64,000 nt of DNA from Macrothele yani. Taxonomy: Eukaryota > Arthropoda > Arachnida > Araneae > Macrothelidae. Numbering within the stretch: the first letter of the stretch is position 1; the number at the start of each line of letters is the position of its first letter. The notes beneath the pieces are model-generated. The model made no database searches. It was not told the DNA's origin and saw only the letters and a list, made by a program, of their open reading frames with translations. The DNA is taken from contig CM077025.1 of assembly GCA_039090855.1 (NCBI GenBank), forward strand, positions 95,894,489 to 95,958,488. The letters run 5' to 3'. The translations under genes and the position numbers were made by a program. Positions 9,973 through 21,603 of this stretch are shown here, one piece after another.

Positions 9973-11158
9973 CTAGTAACGTGTGGCACCACCTTTCGCC
10001 TGATGACGGCGGTGATTCGTCTCTGCATGGACTTGACAAGACACCGGAATGCGTTGGGAAGCCATGCGGATCCACGACCCCGAACAAGCTCCCACAGTTC
10101 ACGAAGATTTGATGGAGGGGAGTCAGAGCCTCTAACATCTCTCGATGGCATCCCAGATGTGCTCGATGGGATTGAGGTCAGGTAAACTAGCTGGCCAAGG
10201 AAGCGAGGTCGCGTCGGTGGAGTGTTCATCCAACCATTCGAATACAATTCGGGAGCGATGGCACTGTGCATTGTCTTGTTGCAGGATGAGGTCCCCAGTG
10301 GGATGTTGAAGACGCACAAACAGGAGAAAATGGTCGTCCAGGATATCCCGGTAACGTTGTCCTGTGAGGGACGTTGTCACACGTACCAGGGGTCAAATTT
10401 CAGTCCACGTAAACAGTCCCCAGACGAGAATGCCACCCCACCAGCTTGAAGAGTACCCTGCTGGCAAGAAGAATCCATCGCTTCATGTGGTTTGCGCCGT
10501 ACTCGTATCCTGCCATCCGCATGTACCAACGTGAATCTCGACTCATCAGTCCAGGCAAAATTTTTCCACATGCCTAGAGTCCAGTGGCGATACTCCCGCG
10601 CCCATGCTAATCTTTGCACCCTGTGATATGCGGTCAGCAGTGGTACCCTCGTGGGACGATGGCTTCTGTACCCCATAGCGAGGAGATGAATCTGGATGTA
10701 GCGATGCTCGCGCGCCCATGCTAATCTTTGCACCCTGTGATATGCGGTCAGCAGTGGTACCCTCGTGGGACGATGGCTTCTGTACCCCATAGCGAGGAGA
10801 TGAATCTGGATGGTGTGACTGCTTACACGTTTTTGTGCACCAGCGTTAAATTGCCGAGCGATTTCTTGCAGTGTGGCCCGTCTATCCGCTGTTACAATGT
10901 GAGCTAGCCGACGATGACCCCGCTCATCCACACGCTATTGTCTACGGCAGTTCGCCCTTGCAGGGATGGTTTTACCGGATTCGATGTACTCACGATGCAC
11001 CCGTGACACAGTGGCACGTGAAAATTCCAGTGCCTACACGACTTCCGAGATGAGTGACCCATTCGTCGGGCCCCTACAATTTGCCCACGATCAAATGAGC
11101 TTCGATCCTTCGTCTTACCCATACTGCATCCGACTCTTTCTAATTCCCGTCGCATCAC
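9973..11158 (-). pseudogene. Tc1 transposase, family A copy 1
   Basis: On the minus strand it starts MMRRELERVGCSMGKTKD. It includes the HTH (SSFDRGQIVGARRMGHS), RLAHIVTADRRATLQEIA, WTDESRFTLVHADGRIRV (first Asp), QQDNAQCHRSRIVFEWLDEH (second Asp), SLPDLNPIEHIWDAIER (Glu) and ends near 9973. Several frameshifts separate these blocks. A 114-bp in-frame tandem duplication (38 codons, HLLAMGYRSHRPTRVPLL region) is present at 10587-10812. Confidence 0.9.
10587..10812. repeat. 114-bp tandem duplication within transposase
   Basis: Two nearly identical 114-bp units occur (GCGCCCATGCTAATCTTTGC at about 10599 and again 114 bp on). The period is 38 codons, so the reading frame continues through both. 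Confidence 0.93.
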
Positions 11159-11269
11159 TCCTTATATTGTCGAATCGCTACATACGTCATGTCGTTTCCG
11201 TTTACAGGGCCGCCCACAGCGCTACATTTGCATAACGCGAGCTGTTTCTAATTCAATTGCTCTTCAGTG

Positions 11270-11915
11270 TGGAGTCACTATTTAAAACGCGTGCGACTGT
11301 CTGTAAAGAGTTGTATGCTTTGTAATGCAATTTATTCCAAATAAAAGTAAATTTAGAAATTCAAAAGAAATAACGAATGGAATATTTTGTGTTTCTAAAA
11401 GATTTTCTTATCTTCAGCTTTTGGTAAAATCACTGATTCCCGTGGTATAGTCGAAAGGCATGTGCATTGATTATTTATTTATTTTCTAGTCCAAATTTTC
11501 AAACATTTGCTTTTATGCATAGTGTTTCGAAGAACATATTAATATTATGAAGTGGATTAACTGAAGTAAACTTTCTAAACTAATGATTTTTAAACCTGAT
11601 TGAGCCATAGCTTTGGCCTGTGCATAATGTAAGCCTTGCTAAGCAAAGTTTTCTGAGAACCCGGGCTGGGGAGGGGGGTCCGGGGACAGGCTTAGCAAAC
11701 ACATATAATCAGAGAAAGCGGGCTGGACCCGGGATCCAGGCCTTTGGACCCTGGCAGGCCCTTGCTCCTAATATTGAAAGCAAACTCATCTCTAATGTCA
11801 ATTCAATTGTCTTGTGCTTTCTCCAAAATTGCAATTTTAATTGATTCGACTTTTCTGCAATGCCACAGAGAAACGTTAGCTTGCGCTTCTACTTTACGTC
11901 TTCTTATTTTCATTT
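11270..11915. other. no gene seen
   Basis: AT-rich intron sequence with one GC-rich patch near 11650-11760. No coding similarity was recognised. Confidence 0.55.
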
Positions 11916-11917
11916 GA

Positions 11918-12106
11918 GAGCTTAACGATCACCGTGAGCAACCTGAATAGGCTATAAGCAGTCGCCGGTCTCCAATTTGGGGCCAGTGGTTCCAGGAAAG
12001 GCAGAGAAACCAGTGCTGTGAGACAAGCACACCATCTATGCCAAACCAGAAATTCGAACCCGGATACATCTCGTTCGAATTATCAGAAGCCAACGCGTCC
12101 GAAACA
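11918..12106 (-). mobile_element. SINE-1 copy, diverged
   Basis: In reverse orientation it shows CACCGTGAGCAACCTGAATA, ATAAGCAGTCGCCGGTC, CCAGTGGTTCCAGG and the B-box relic AAATTCGAACCCGG. The 5' tRNA end is partly lost. Its divergence suggests an older insertion than the copies at 8.4 or 50.6 kb. Confidence 0.8.
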
Positions 12107-12609
12107 ATCGGCCAAAATAAAATTATGTGGATCTATTTAAAAATGTATCATGGCTAAGCCAACTTACGTCCGTATTCAACAAGAGGTCCCCATGTTCGGC
12201 CTCACATTCTTGCACTTGAGCACGAAACCTGTAAGCTTCTTGCAAGTATAGAATTAATTATTTTGAAGGCAACATTCATCATCTGGTTCGAATTCAGTAC
12301 TTTTGAGCATAAGGATTGCTGGTGAATAATGCAATGCTGACTAGCAAATCTTGGGATTTCTTCATTTTTATAAACAGTAACGAAGCTAATTTGATTCCCA
12401 ATTATAAGATTTATGGCTATGAAGTAACGAGACTCTGCTTGTGACGAATGAAACGCTCAGTGCAAGTCAGAAGTGAATGAGAGGCCATTGATTTTTCACT
12501 GTCCGTAATTGAAACGCAATGTTATCGCCACTCTCTGCCTTAGTTTGGTGGCACGTGTCAACGAAAGACGTGCTGTCTGTCACATGTCGGGAAAGTATTC
12601 AGTTTAAGA

Positions 12610-13110
<501 letters not shown>

Positions 13111-13341
13111 AAATATAGGTTCTAAAGTCATAGCTTCCGTGTTCTTATTTAATAGCCATACCATGTAGAAGGAGCTCTATAAATCGTAATTAATACCAGC
13201 TTACTGATTGGAAAGAGCGTGTATTTTATAAAACACTTCATTTAACTGTAAGTATAACTGTAAGTATCTTTCACTGGAACAATATTCACTAACTCTTCTC
13301 TATCTGACACATCAAGGAAAACCGTCCGACTGAAAAAAACA

Positions 13342-14173
13342 TAAAATTGAAAATTATCTAAATCTGTCTATTCAGACCTACATTTAGGCCTTTTTTAACA
13401 GTGTTTATTTAGCCGTACTCATATTTATAAGCTTTGGACACCAAGCCATATTGCGCTTTTACTAAGTAAAAGGCATTAAACATTAATGCATAGACCTACG
13501 TTTATGCATTTAATATTAATGCATAGACGTAGGTCTTTGCATAAATATTTTATGCCTAAGTAAAAGCACAATATTACTAACTCGACCTAGTGTGTAAACC
13601 TTGTGAATACGAGCACGATGGAACAAAAACTATAAAAAAGGCATATGCCTAGGGTAGGCCAAGGTATTAATATCGGATGCCTAAGTAAAAGCGCAATAAT
13701 ACTAACTAAATCTTGTGTCTAACCCTTATGAATATGATCACAATCGAATAAAAATTGTTAAATAGGCTAATGTCAAAGGCCTATGTATTAACATTTAATG
13801 CCTAAGTAAAAATGCAATAATACTAACTTGATCTTGTGTCTAAACCTTATGAATATGAGCACAATCGTATAAGAACTGTTAAAATGGCCTAGGCCAATTT
13901 ATTCATATTCAATGCCTAAGTAAAATCGCAATATTACAAACTTGACTTAGTTCCTAAACCTTATGATCATGAACACGATGGAATAAAAAACTTAAAAAGG
14001 CCTAGGCCTAAGCCTAAGCCTATGTGTTAATATTTAATGCCTAAGTAAAAGAGCAATAATACTAACTTGACCTGGTGCCTAAACCTTATGAATATGAGCG
14101 CGACGGAATAAAATAAAACACTTAATTAACTGAGTAGATCTGAATAGACAGATTTAGATAATTTTCAATTATC
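13342..14173. mobile_element. small foldback-like element with internal 120-bp repeats
   Basis: Terminal inverted repeats of about 38 bp (ATTGAAAATTATCTAAATCT on the left and its inverse on the right) bracket one inverted and five direct units of about 114-125 bp. The direct units start at 13554, 13679, 13800, 13914 and 14039 with GCCTAAGTAAAA. The units share the motifs AACCTTATGAATATGAGCAC and AAAAAGGCCTAGGCCTA with the arms of the large foldback at 30967-35844. Confidence 0.72.
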
Positions 14174-14673
14174 AATTTTTTTAGACACAAAGACTAGAAC
14201 TATTGCCTTTTCACCAAGGCATTAAATATTAATCCCTAAGCCTTTGCGCAGGTCTGAAACCAAGAAACTGCAATTTTAATACAGCCCCTAAAGTTAGTGT
14301 CTGCACTTGTTCGTGCACAGTGATCCTGTGGCCCATTTGTCCTGTGGCCATTTCGATGAATTCGTTTCATTTTTTTGCAAAAAAAAGCCGTCTTTCGTTA
14401 AACTGATCGTTGCAATCAGTTGTTTTTTCTGAAAGGCAGCCCATTATAGGAGATGCACATGTTTTCTTACTCGAAATTTGTAATAGTACTAATTCGCATT
14501 CATTTTCTAATTCAACAGTTTACATGCCGCTTTGCTTTCAGCTAACAAAGTGAAAATGAAAAATAATGACATTTCCTAATTCTTTTCCCAAATTTCTTTC
14601 AAAACAAAGCTTTCTAAAAAATATTGTGTGTGCTTATGTGTGCGTACTTTTACAGAGAAATTTCTGGTCTTAC

Positions 14674-14891
14674 TTGAGGAAGACAATCCGGACGAGATTC
14701 GAATATCACGAGAAGCACTCCGATAGGGACAGTGATTTGCTGAAGCTCCATGCCTTCGGCTATTAAAGTTCGCCTTAATAGCCGGCCAAGGATTTGGTGT
14801 GAAGATTGAGCAATCTGTCTCAAGCCATCAGCTAAGCTGTTCAGTTTTTCTGGAGTGAGACTAAGCCGAGACATTAAGGGACCGGACAGAC
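14674..14891 (-). CDS. ALDH18A1: P5CS exon: gamma-glutamyl-phosphate reductase, NADPH-binding region
   Basis: The exon is 218 bp with a TTTTTCAG acceptor and a GTAAGA donor; it enters in phase 1 and leaves in phase 0. The peptide contains [18 protein letters not shown], then [20 protein letters not shown] and the near-invariant [18 protein letters not shown] block. In ALDH18 proteins the next block (AALAIASGNGLLLKGGKEA) carries further cofactor contacts. I looked for it on the minus strand of 1-14645 and did not see it, so the next intron probably exceeds 14.6 kb and the C-terminal exons lie outside the window. Confidence 0.95.
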
Positions 14892-14899
14892 CTGAAAAA

Positions 14900-15399
14900 T
14901 GTTTGTGGCATCCTTATGCAAAACATATACTATTTAAATAAACATTAAAAATATGAACAGGAAAACAACAACTAAAATAGAGAGGCAGATATTTTATCAA
15001 GTACTTACAAATAAACTGCATATACATTACATACTAGTGTTCATGAAGAAAAAACTACATGATCAGTTCAATGTGATTCACACGTTTGCAACATCTCTGT
15101 TCGTTCGGGTGTAATTTTTACTCAACATAAAATCCAAGTAAAATCTGTGTTGCAAAAATGTTTCAATACAACATGATAGCAGTAACAAGCAGTACGGTTT
15201 AAATGTCAGTTACAAGCACTATAAGATATTCGATGAATACCGTTTAGTGCAGCTTTGAGTTGTAATATGTATTAATTAAATTACTGTGTCTGGCTGTCTC
15301 TCTGTCTGTCGGACGCCAACTGCTGAATGCAGGAACTTGAAATCTGGTATGCATATAGTGGTTAAGGAGACATAATGCACCTCCGAGCCTATGTATATA
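14900..15399. other. no gene seen (P5CS intron)
   Basis: Intron sequence upstream of the 14.7 kb exon. A short CTGTCT-rich patch at about 15290-15310 is the only notable composition. Confidence 0.6.
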
Positions 15400-16591
15400 C
15401 ACTATCTACCAACAGGTAATTAGACACCCATGCAATCGACGATACCTGTGGTCCTAATACACGTCACGGCCGCCGCCGTTAAATATCGTGTGGTAAACAA
15501 CCACGCAGTTCGGAGCTCTCTGATTTCGAGAAAGGTGTAATTGTCGGGTATCACAGAAATGGCCGATCCATACGTCACATATCCAGCGAGTTGAAGTACT
15601 CAAAATCGACAGTGGCCTACGTGATTGGCAAGTGGAAGATGAGAGGTGACTGTCGGAATGTGCCCCGACCTGGCAGACCCACAAAACTGGGAGTTAGAGA
15701 CCAACGGGTGCTGGCCAGAGAAATTCGAAAGAACCGCACCAAATCGATGGGCCATATCCGCGAAGAGTTGCAACAGGCATCCAGGAGTGTTCTTTCGATG
15801 AATACCATCCGTAAGGAAGCGCATCTACTCGATTATCATGGACGTGCTGCCGCCCACAAGCCTTTGATCACCAAGTCCAATAGCGCTGCTCGGCTAACGT
15901 GGTGCAAAGAGCGTCGACAGTGGACCGTTGAACAGTGGAAACAGGTTCTCTGGAGCGACGAATCAAGGTTCACCCTCTACCGTTCGGATGGCAGGGTCTG
16001 GGTTTGACGTCTGCCTGGAAAACGCCTCCTGCCGTTATGTAATGTGCCAACTGTGAAGTTCGGCGGCGTTGGAATTATGCTATGGGGGTGTTTCTCCTGG
16101 TATGGCACGGGACTCTTGGTCGCAATTCCTGGTAGACTCAACGGCGAGACCTACTGCACCATTTTGGATGACCATGCGCTTCCTACGTTGTGGCAGTTTT
16201 ACGGGGTGGACCCATGTTACTTTCAGGATGGCAATGCCACCTGTCATGTTGCGAGGTCCACCATGGCTTGGTATGGTGACAATGGGGTTAATCGAATGGA
16301 CTGGCCTGCGCAGAGCCCGGACCTTATCCCTATCGAGCACCTCTGGGACGAGTTGGACCGTCGACTTAAGGGGTGCCCCACCGTCCGAAATCGGTGAAGG
16401 AACTGACCTGTCTTCTCCAAGCCGAGTGGAAGAAAATACCGCTAGCCGTCGTACAACGCCTGGTTGAGAGTATGCCCCGGAGGGTCGCAGCTGTAATCGC
16501 CGCTCGTGCAGGCTCCACTAACTATTGAAGGTGAATAAACTTCGTGTTCCTTTGCTATCACAGGTGTCCAATTACTTGTTGGTAGATAGTG
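15400..16591 (+). mobile_element. Tc1-like transposon (copy D), relatively young
   Basis: The left end CACTATCTACCAACAGGTAA is mirrored on the right (TTACTTGTTGGTAGATAGTG). TA flanks both ends (15398-15399 and 16592-16593). The length is 1192 bp. Confidence 0.95.
15490..16528 (+). pseudogene. Tc1 transposase (copy D), few lesions
   Basis: One long frame carries ELSDFEKGVIVGYHRNGRSI (HTH), PRPGRPTKLG, LWSDESRFTLYRSDGRVWV (first Asp), then an in-frame TGA at 16005, CGA to TGA being the likely change. It continues in the same frame with [38 protein letters not shown] (second Asp) and [13 protein letters not shown] (Glu). Further stops and frameshifts follow from 16395. No clear ATG was seen at the start. 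Confidence 0.92.
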
Positions 16592-16600
16592 TATATATAT

Positions 16601-17198
16601 ACTCAAAAGTAAGAAACAAATTCAGCGGGAGCCAAGTATTAGAAAAAATAAAAATAATAATAATGCTAACAAGCGGAGAAGAACAAGCAAGAATGCAGAA
16701 AGTTTTCAAAATGCTGAGCTTTGGCTTTTTCAAGGTCCAACAAAATACAGCATTAACTCATCTCTACAAAGACCTAGTTGAAAATGGGTTTCTGCTATGT
16801 CATAAATGTTAGCCAGGCAAAAGACCCTAAAAATAAAAAAAAACACCTTTAAAGACCTGAAAGGCGAAATTATTTATAATCAGAGTTAGGTTCTTACACT
16901 TATGACAAACATGGCCCGACCCACACGACGCATCGTCCACATGGCCAGGAACACAAAGCACGGACATAATGATAACTAAAAGAAATAAATTTTGACGATA
17001 GCTGCAAGACATGTTGAGACTTTAGACAAAAAATTAAGAAAAGTTGTCTAAAGTCTTCCGTTCCCCTCCCTCTGGCGGGGAACGGAAGATGCCAAATACT
17101 GGACCTGTCTGCATTCTTGCTTGTTCTTTTCTGCTTGTTAGCATTATTTTTTTTTCTAGTACTTGGCTCCCGTTGAATTTACTTCTTACTCTTGAGTG
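16601..17198. mobile_element. non-coding inverted-repeat (MITE-like) element
   Basis: Arms of about 95 bp at 16601-16696 and 17104-17198 are inverted copies: GGAGCCAAGTATTAG and GAACAAGCAAGAATGCAG on the left, their complements on the right. Two hairpins lie near the right arm: GACTTTAGACAA with TTGTCTAAAGTC (17018-17055) and a perfect 12-bp stem CTTCCGTTCCCC (17055-17088). No protein was recognised. Confidence 0.7.
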
Positions 17199-17340
17199 TT
17201 TTTTCTGAAAAATTTTCTCTGCTGCTTTTGCGCGTTTAGGTTTTCAGGGTTGTAACTTTTGTCAAGAATTTTTTTTTTGAAAAGAGTTTTTTAGAAGATT
17301 TTTTTTTAATTTTATTCACTATTTTCTTGATGTTTGTTTA

Positions 17341-17342
<2 letters not shown>

Positions 17343-17414
<72 letters not shown>
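17343..17414. repeat. (TA)n microsatellite
   Basis: About 35 uninterrupted TA repeats, with a smaller TA-rich patch at 17480-17504 next to the following element. Confidence 0.97.
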
Positions 17415-17415
<1 letters not shown>

Positions 17416-17542
17416 TTAAGAGCAGAGCCGAAAACATAAGAAAAACACTCAAGAATTTAAAACGAAAGTTGCAAAAAAATATATATATATATGTACATAT
17501 ATATACAGGGTGATTGTAAACTCCTTCAACAAATAAAGATCA

Positions 17543-17672
17543 AGACGTGCAATATAGTACACATCAAGACGAACAATACAGTACACATCAAGACGAACAA
17601 TACAGTACACATCAAGACGAACAATACAGTACACATCAAGACGAACAATACAGTACACATCAAGACGAACAA
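17543..17672. repeat. 24-bp minisatellite inside a terminal inverted repeat
   Basis: About 5.5 copies of CAGTACACATCAAGACGAAC plus AATA. The right terminal repeat has a single unit (GGTCTTGATGTGTACTATCA at about 18468), so the expansion is specific to the left arm. Confidence 0.92.
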
Positions 17673-17839
17673 GATTTGCAATGGAGCCTAGGGCCGCATT
17701 CCACTCCTAGTGCCAGAAAAGAGTAAAGTTACATATCCACGTCGAGCTTTCAACCGTGAAAGCAAAAAGACATATCTAAGTGATGAGTTGTACAATTCCA
17801 ATCGCATCAGAGAAAGACTCAAAGGAGCTGCTCAAACTG

Positions 17840-18260
17840 GCGTCCAAATGCGCCAGTTTGAGCACACCGTCAAATGAAGGACTGTCGCACCCTCTGGTAG
17901 ACTCCCGGTGTGGTATTGATCTTGTCGGCAGCCACAGCGATTCGCGCGACGAGATCTTCCAGGGAGTTCACAGGTGTCTCGTACGCCAATGCTTTCGTCT
18001 GCCCCCAGGAGAAGAAGTCCAGTGGATTAAGGTCCAGGAAGCGTCGAGGCCAAGCCACAGGTCCACCGCGTCCAAATCATCGCCCGGGATACGTCGCATT
18101 TAGGAAGTATTGAACCTTGGTGGCAAAGTGTTTTAGGGCGCCAGCATGCATAAACCACATGTCCCCCAGTGTGGTGAACGGAACATCCTGCAACAGACCG
18201 GGAAGCAATTGCTCCAAGAACACACGGTACGCTACCCCGGTCAGACGTATAGGTCAATTA
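17840..18260 (-). pseudogene. IS630/mariner-type transposase C-terminal part
   Basis: Minus strand: LTGVAYRVFLEQLLPGLLQD, MWFMHAGALKHFA, AWPRRFLDLNPLDFFSWGQT, then KALAYETPVNSLEDLVARI and TTPGVYQRVRQSFI. The D-x-N-P-L-D-F-F-x-W-G motif is typical of a widespread arthropod IS630/mariner clade. It has frameshifts and no intact N-terminus. Confidence 0.85.
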
Positions 18261-18539
18261 TCATGTAATGTTCGCGCGGTAATATCGCTGAACGGATTCG
18301 GCTGCGTTTTTAAATGTTTGCTCCTCATCGTCTACGCACCTGATTTGCATCTTGTGCTTCTCATGCACTGGTTGGAACTCCGTGTGTCTGCTGGACGTTT
18401 TTCGAACGTGCTCTTTTTAAAAACTAGGAGTGGAATGCGGCCCTAGGTTCCATTGCAAATATTGCTGGTCTTGATGTGTACTATCACTCCTCTTGTTTTG
18501 TTGAAGGAGTTTAAAATCACCCTGTATATTCATTTCATA

Positions 18540-20129
18540 CAGGGTGGCCCACAAAGGACTCCCTGATTTGAAAATTAAATAACTCGGAAATGGAGATCGA
18601 TAGAAGAATGAAACAAGTGGTATGTTTATTTGGAAAGCAATAAAAATCTGATACAGAAGTTTCAAATTTACTTACAAATGTTGCCGTCAGGTGGCGCTGT
18701 ACGCTGTAGTCGCAGTGCGGAGTCCTATAAATAATACTGTGAAGCACAGAGCGATCAGTCTTCGGAGAGTTTCGCTGTTGAAACGTGAAAGGAGCTTAAC
18801 GTACTGAAGGAAGTGGATGAAGTCATGTATTCCGTGGAGCAACGTGTTTTTCTGGTACTCGAGTATCAACAATTAAATCGAAGTCCTACGGCAAGAAGGC
18901 GTAGTTTTTAATCCCAATTTAAAGTTGTAAAAGGTCCTGATGCGAAACCAATTAGCCAGCTTTTCTACAAATTTCAACGGACAGGCAGCGTGGCTGATGA
19001 GTTAGTGGGAAATGTTGGTTCCAGGCAATCTGTAGTTACTCCGGAAAATGTCGCGACAGTTTCTGCAGTGATTCAGCATAATCCGAGGAAATCCATCTGA
19101 ATAGTTGCAGCGGCATCCGGATTAAAGCGATCCAGCACGTAAAGAATACTGAGGAACACCCTACACATGTTTCCGTTCAAGATCCAATGTCACCAAGCCA
19201 TAACAGGTCGAGCTGTGCGACAAAGAGAAGAGTTCGCGAACGATATTCTCTCAATGATTGATCATGATGTATTCGATGTTGGCTGCATTTGGTTCACAGA
19301 TGAGGCCCATTTTCACCTGGATGGTTTTTGTGAACTGACAAAACTGGCGATTTTAGGGTACCGAAAATCCGCATTTGTGTCTAGCACGACCACTACATTC
19401 CCTAAAAGTTACCATTTGAGCTGCAGTTTCCAGCAAAAACATCATTGGCCTTTTTGTCTTGCGAGAAACCATCAATATTGAACGGTACGTTGCGGGTTTG
19501 GAGCAGTTTGTCGCCACACTACAAGCGTTAGAGGATCGACCAGGCACTTTGTGGTTTATGCAAGATGGGGCCCGACCACACCGTACCCTAGCGGTTTTTG
19601 CCTTTCTTGAGGAATACTTCGGAATAGACTCATTGCTTTGAACTATTCCACATTTAATGGAACAGGCATGGATTTGCCTCCATACGCACCCGATCACACC
19701 CCCTGCGACTATTTTTTGTGGGGCGCATTGAAGGACACTGTTTTCCGGAACAATCCTGAAACACTGGACGAGCTTGAAGAGTTGATCGGTAAGGCATGTG
19801 CGTCCATTTCCGTTGACACACTACAGAGGGTGACTGAAAATTTTATTCTTCGTTTGCGCCATCTCTGTGCTGCGAAAGGTGCACATTTTGAATAGATTGT
19901 CATGCGATTGCAACGACTGCTTGCAAAGGACAGTTTATAACTATTTCTCGGACTCAGTACTGCGACTACAGCGTACAGCGCCACCTGTCGGCAACATTTG
20001 TAAGTAATTTTGAAACTTCTGTATCAGATTTTTACGGCTTTCCAAATAAACATTCCACATGTTTCATTCTTCTGTCGATCTCCATTTCAGAGTTATTTCA
20101 TTTTAAAATCAGGGAGACCTTTGTGGGAC
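18540..20129 (+). mobile_element. IS630/mariner-type element with 185-bp inverted repeats (copy 1)
   Basis: The ends CAGGGTGGCCCACAAAGGAC and, inverted, GTCC..AAAGG..TCCCTGAT continue as inverted repeats for about 185 bp (GATACAGAAGTTTCAAA, ACAAATGTTGCCG, GCGCTGTACGCTGTAGTCGC). The outermost right bases are missing. A deletion derivative lies at 61319-62230. Confidence 0.87.
18825..19895 (+). pseudogene. IS630/mariner-type transposase (copy 1)
   Basis: ATG 18825 starts MYSVEQRVFLVLEYQQLNRS. It continues through GPDAKPISQLFYKFQRTGSV (HTH), WFTDEAHFHLDGF (first Asp), MQDGARPHRTLAVFAFLEEY (second Asp) and PPYAPDHTPCDYFLWGALKD, ending RHLCAAKGAHFE and TAG at 19893-19895. The last catalytic position falls in the YAPDHTPCDYF motif. 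Four or more stops or frameshifts interrupt it, for example TGA at 19099. Confidence 0.9.
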
Positions 20130-20424
20130 TTACGCAATAATATATAATACATATATTACGCAATAATGTATTTTATGAAACTATCGCGGAACAACATTTC
20201 ATCACTTTTTATATAAAAGTAAAAATATTGCATTGCAATCTTGCGTAAGTCATGAGAACCTGATGCTAAACGTAGCGAATTACTCTGAGTGATCACTGAA
20301 TTATGAGCACATACCTAATACTTCGTAGTTCCTTCTTTCGCCCTCAGCACAGCAGCTATGTAACGTAGCTTTTTTCAACAAGACGCCGGAAGCACTTGGG
20401 AGGTATGCCCAAACAAGCTGTGTA

Positions 20425-21603
20425 CACTGAAGAGCAATTGAATTAGAGATACCTGTCCAGTAACGTCTCGGCATGAGCTCGACAAGTCACCGGAAGCGTT
20501 AGGAAGCTATACGGATCCACGACCCCTGAACAAGCTCCCACAGTTCACGAAGATTTGATGGAGGGGATTCAGAGCCTCGAACATCTCTCTCGATGGTATC
20601 CCAGATGTGCTCTATGGGAATGAGGTTAGGTGACCTAGCTGGCCAAGGAAGCGAGGTCACATCGGTGGAGTGTTCATCCAACCATTCGGATAAAATTCGG
20701 GAACGATGGCACGGTGCATTGTCTTGTTGCAGGGTGAGGTCCCCAGCGAGATGTTGAAGACGCACAAACGGGAGCAAATGGTCGTCCAGGATATACCGGT
20801 AACGTTGACCAGTGAGGGACGATGTCACACGTGCCAGGGGCACCATTTCAGTCCACGTAAACAGTCCCCAGACGATAACGCCACCCCCACCAGCTTGAAG
20901 AGTACCCTGCTGGCAAGAAGGATCCATCGCTTCGTGTGGTTTGCGCCGTACTCGTATCCTGCCATCCGCATGTACCATCGTGAATCTCGACTCATCAGTC
21001 CGGGCAACATTTTTCCACATGTCTAGGGTACAATGGCGATGTTCCCGCCCCCATACTAATCTCTCACCCTGTGATGTGTGGTCGGCAGCGGTACCCTCGT
21101 GGGATGATGGCTTCTGTACCCCATAGCCAGGAGATAGTTTTGGATGGTGTGGCTGCTTACGCGTTTTTGTGCACCAGCGTTAAATTGCCGAGCGATTTCT
21201 TATACTGTGGCCCGTCTATCCGCTGTTACAATGTGAGCTAGCCGACGATGACCCCGCTAATCCACACGCTGATGTCCATGGCAGTTGGCCCTTGCAGGGA
21301 TGGTTTTACCGGATTCGATGTACTCACGGTGAACCCGTGACACAGTGGCTCGTGAAAATCCCAGTGCCTGCGCGATTTCCGAGATGTAGTGACCCATTCG
21401 TCGGGCCCGACAATTTGCCCACGATCAAATGCGCTTATATCCTTCGTCTTACCTATACTGCGTCCGACTATTACTGATTCCCGTCGCATCACTTCTTATA
21501 TTGTCCGATCGCTGCATACGGCATGTCGTTTCCGTTTACAGGGCCGCTCAGATTACCATATTTGCATAACGTCAGCTATCTCTAATTCAATTGCTCTTCA
21601 GTG
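20425..21603 (-). mobile_element. Tc1-like transposon, family A copy 2 (nested)
   Basis: The ends are CACTGAAGAGCAATTGAATT and its inverse, with TA at 20423-20424 and 21604-21605. It lies inside the coding sequence of another Tc1 (copy E). Confidence 0.94.
20466..21492 (-). pseudogene. Tc1 transposase, family A copy 2
   Basis: It starts MMRRESVIVGRSIGKTKD at 21492. Later blocks are VARTDESRFTMVHADGRIRV, GGVIVWGLFTWTEMVPLARV, TLQQDNAPCHRSRILSEWLD and ARSPNLIPIEHIWDTIERD. The 173-residue frame 20499-21020 is the longest intact catalytic segment of family A in the window. The C-terminal 40 or so residues are deleted and the N-terminal half has frameshifts. Confidence 0.9.

Larger units (their letters stand above)
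9941..11269 (-). mobile_element. Tc1-like transposon, family A copy 1
   Basis: The termini are CACGGAAGAGCAATTGAATT on the left and the inverted CACTGAAGAGCAATTGAATT on the right, with TA at 9939-9940 (TG on the far side). Two relatives share these ends: 20425-21603 (minus) and 41846-43053 (plus). Confidence 0.92.
17506..18524 (-). mobile_element. IS630/Tc1-mariner element with CAGGGTGATT ends
   Basis: It begins CAGGGTGATTGTAAACTCCT and ends with the inverse (AGGAGTTTAAAATCACCCTG), with TA on both sides. The terminal repeats extend about 110 bp inward (shared GTGGAATGCGGCCCTAGG), but the left arm is expanded by a 24-bp minisatellite. Confidence 0.85.
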
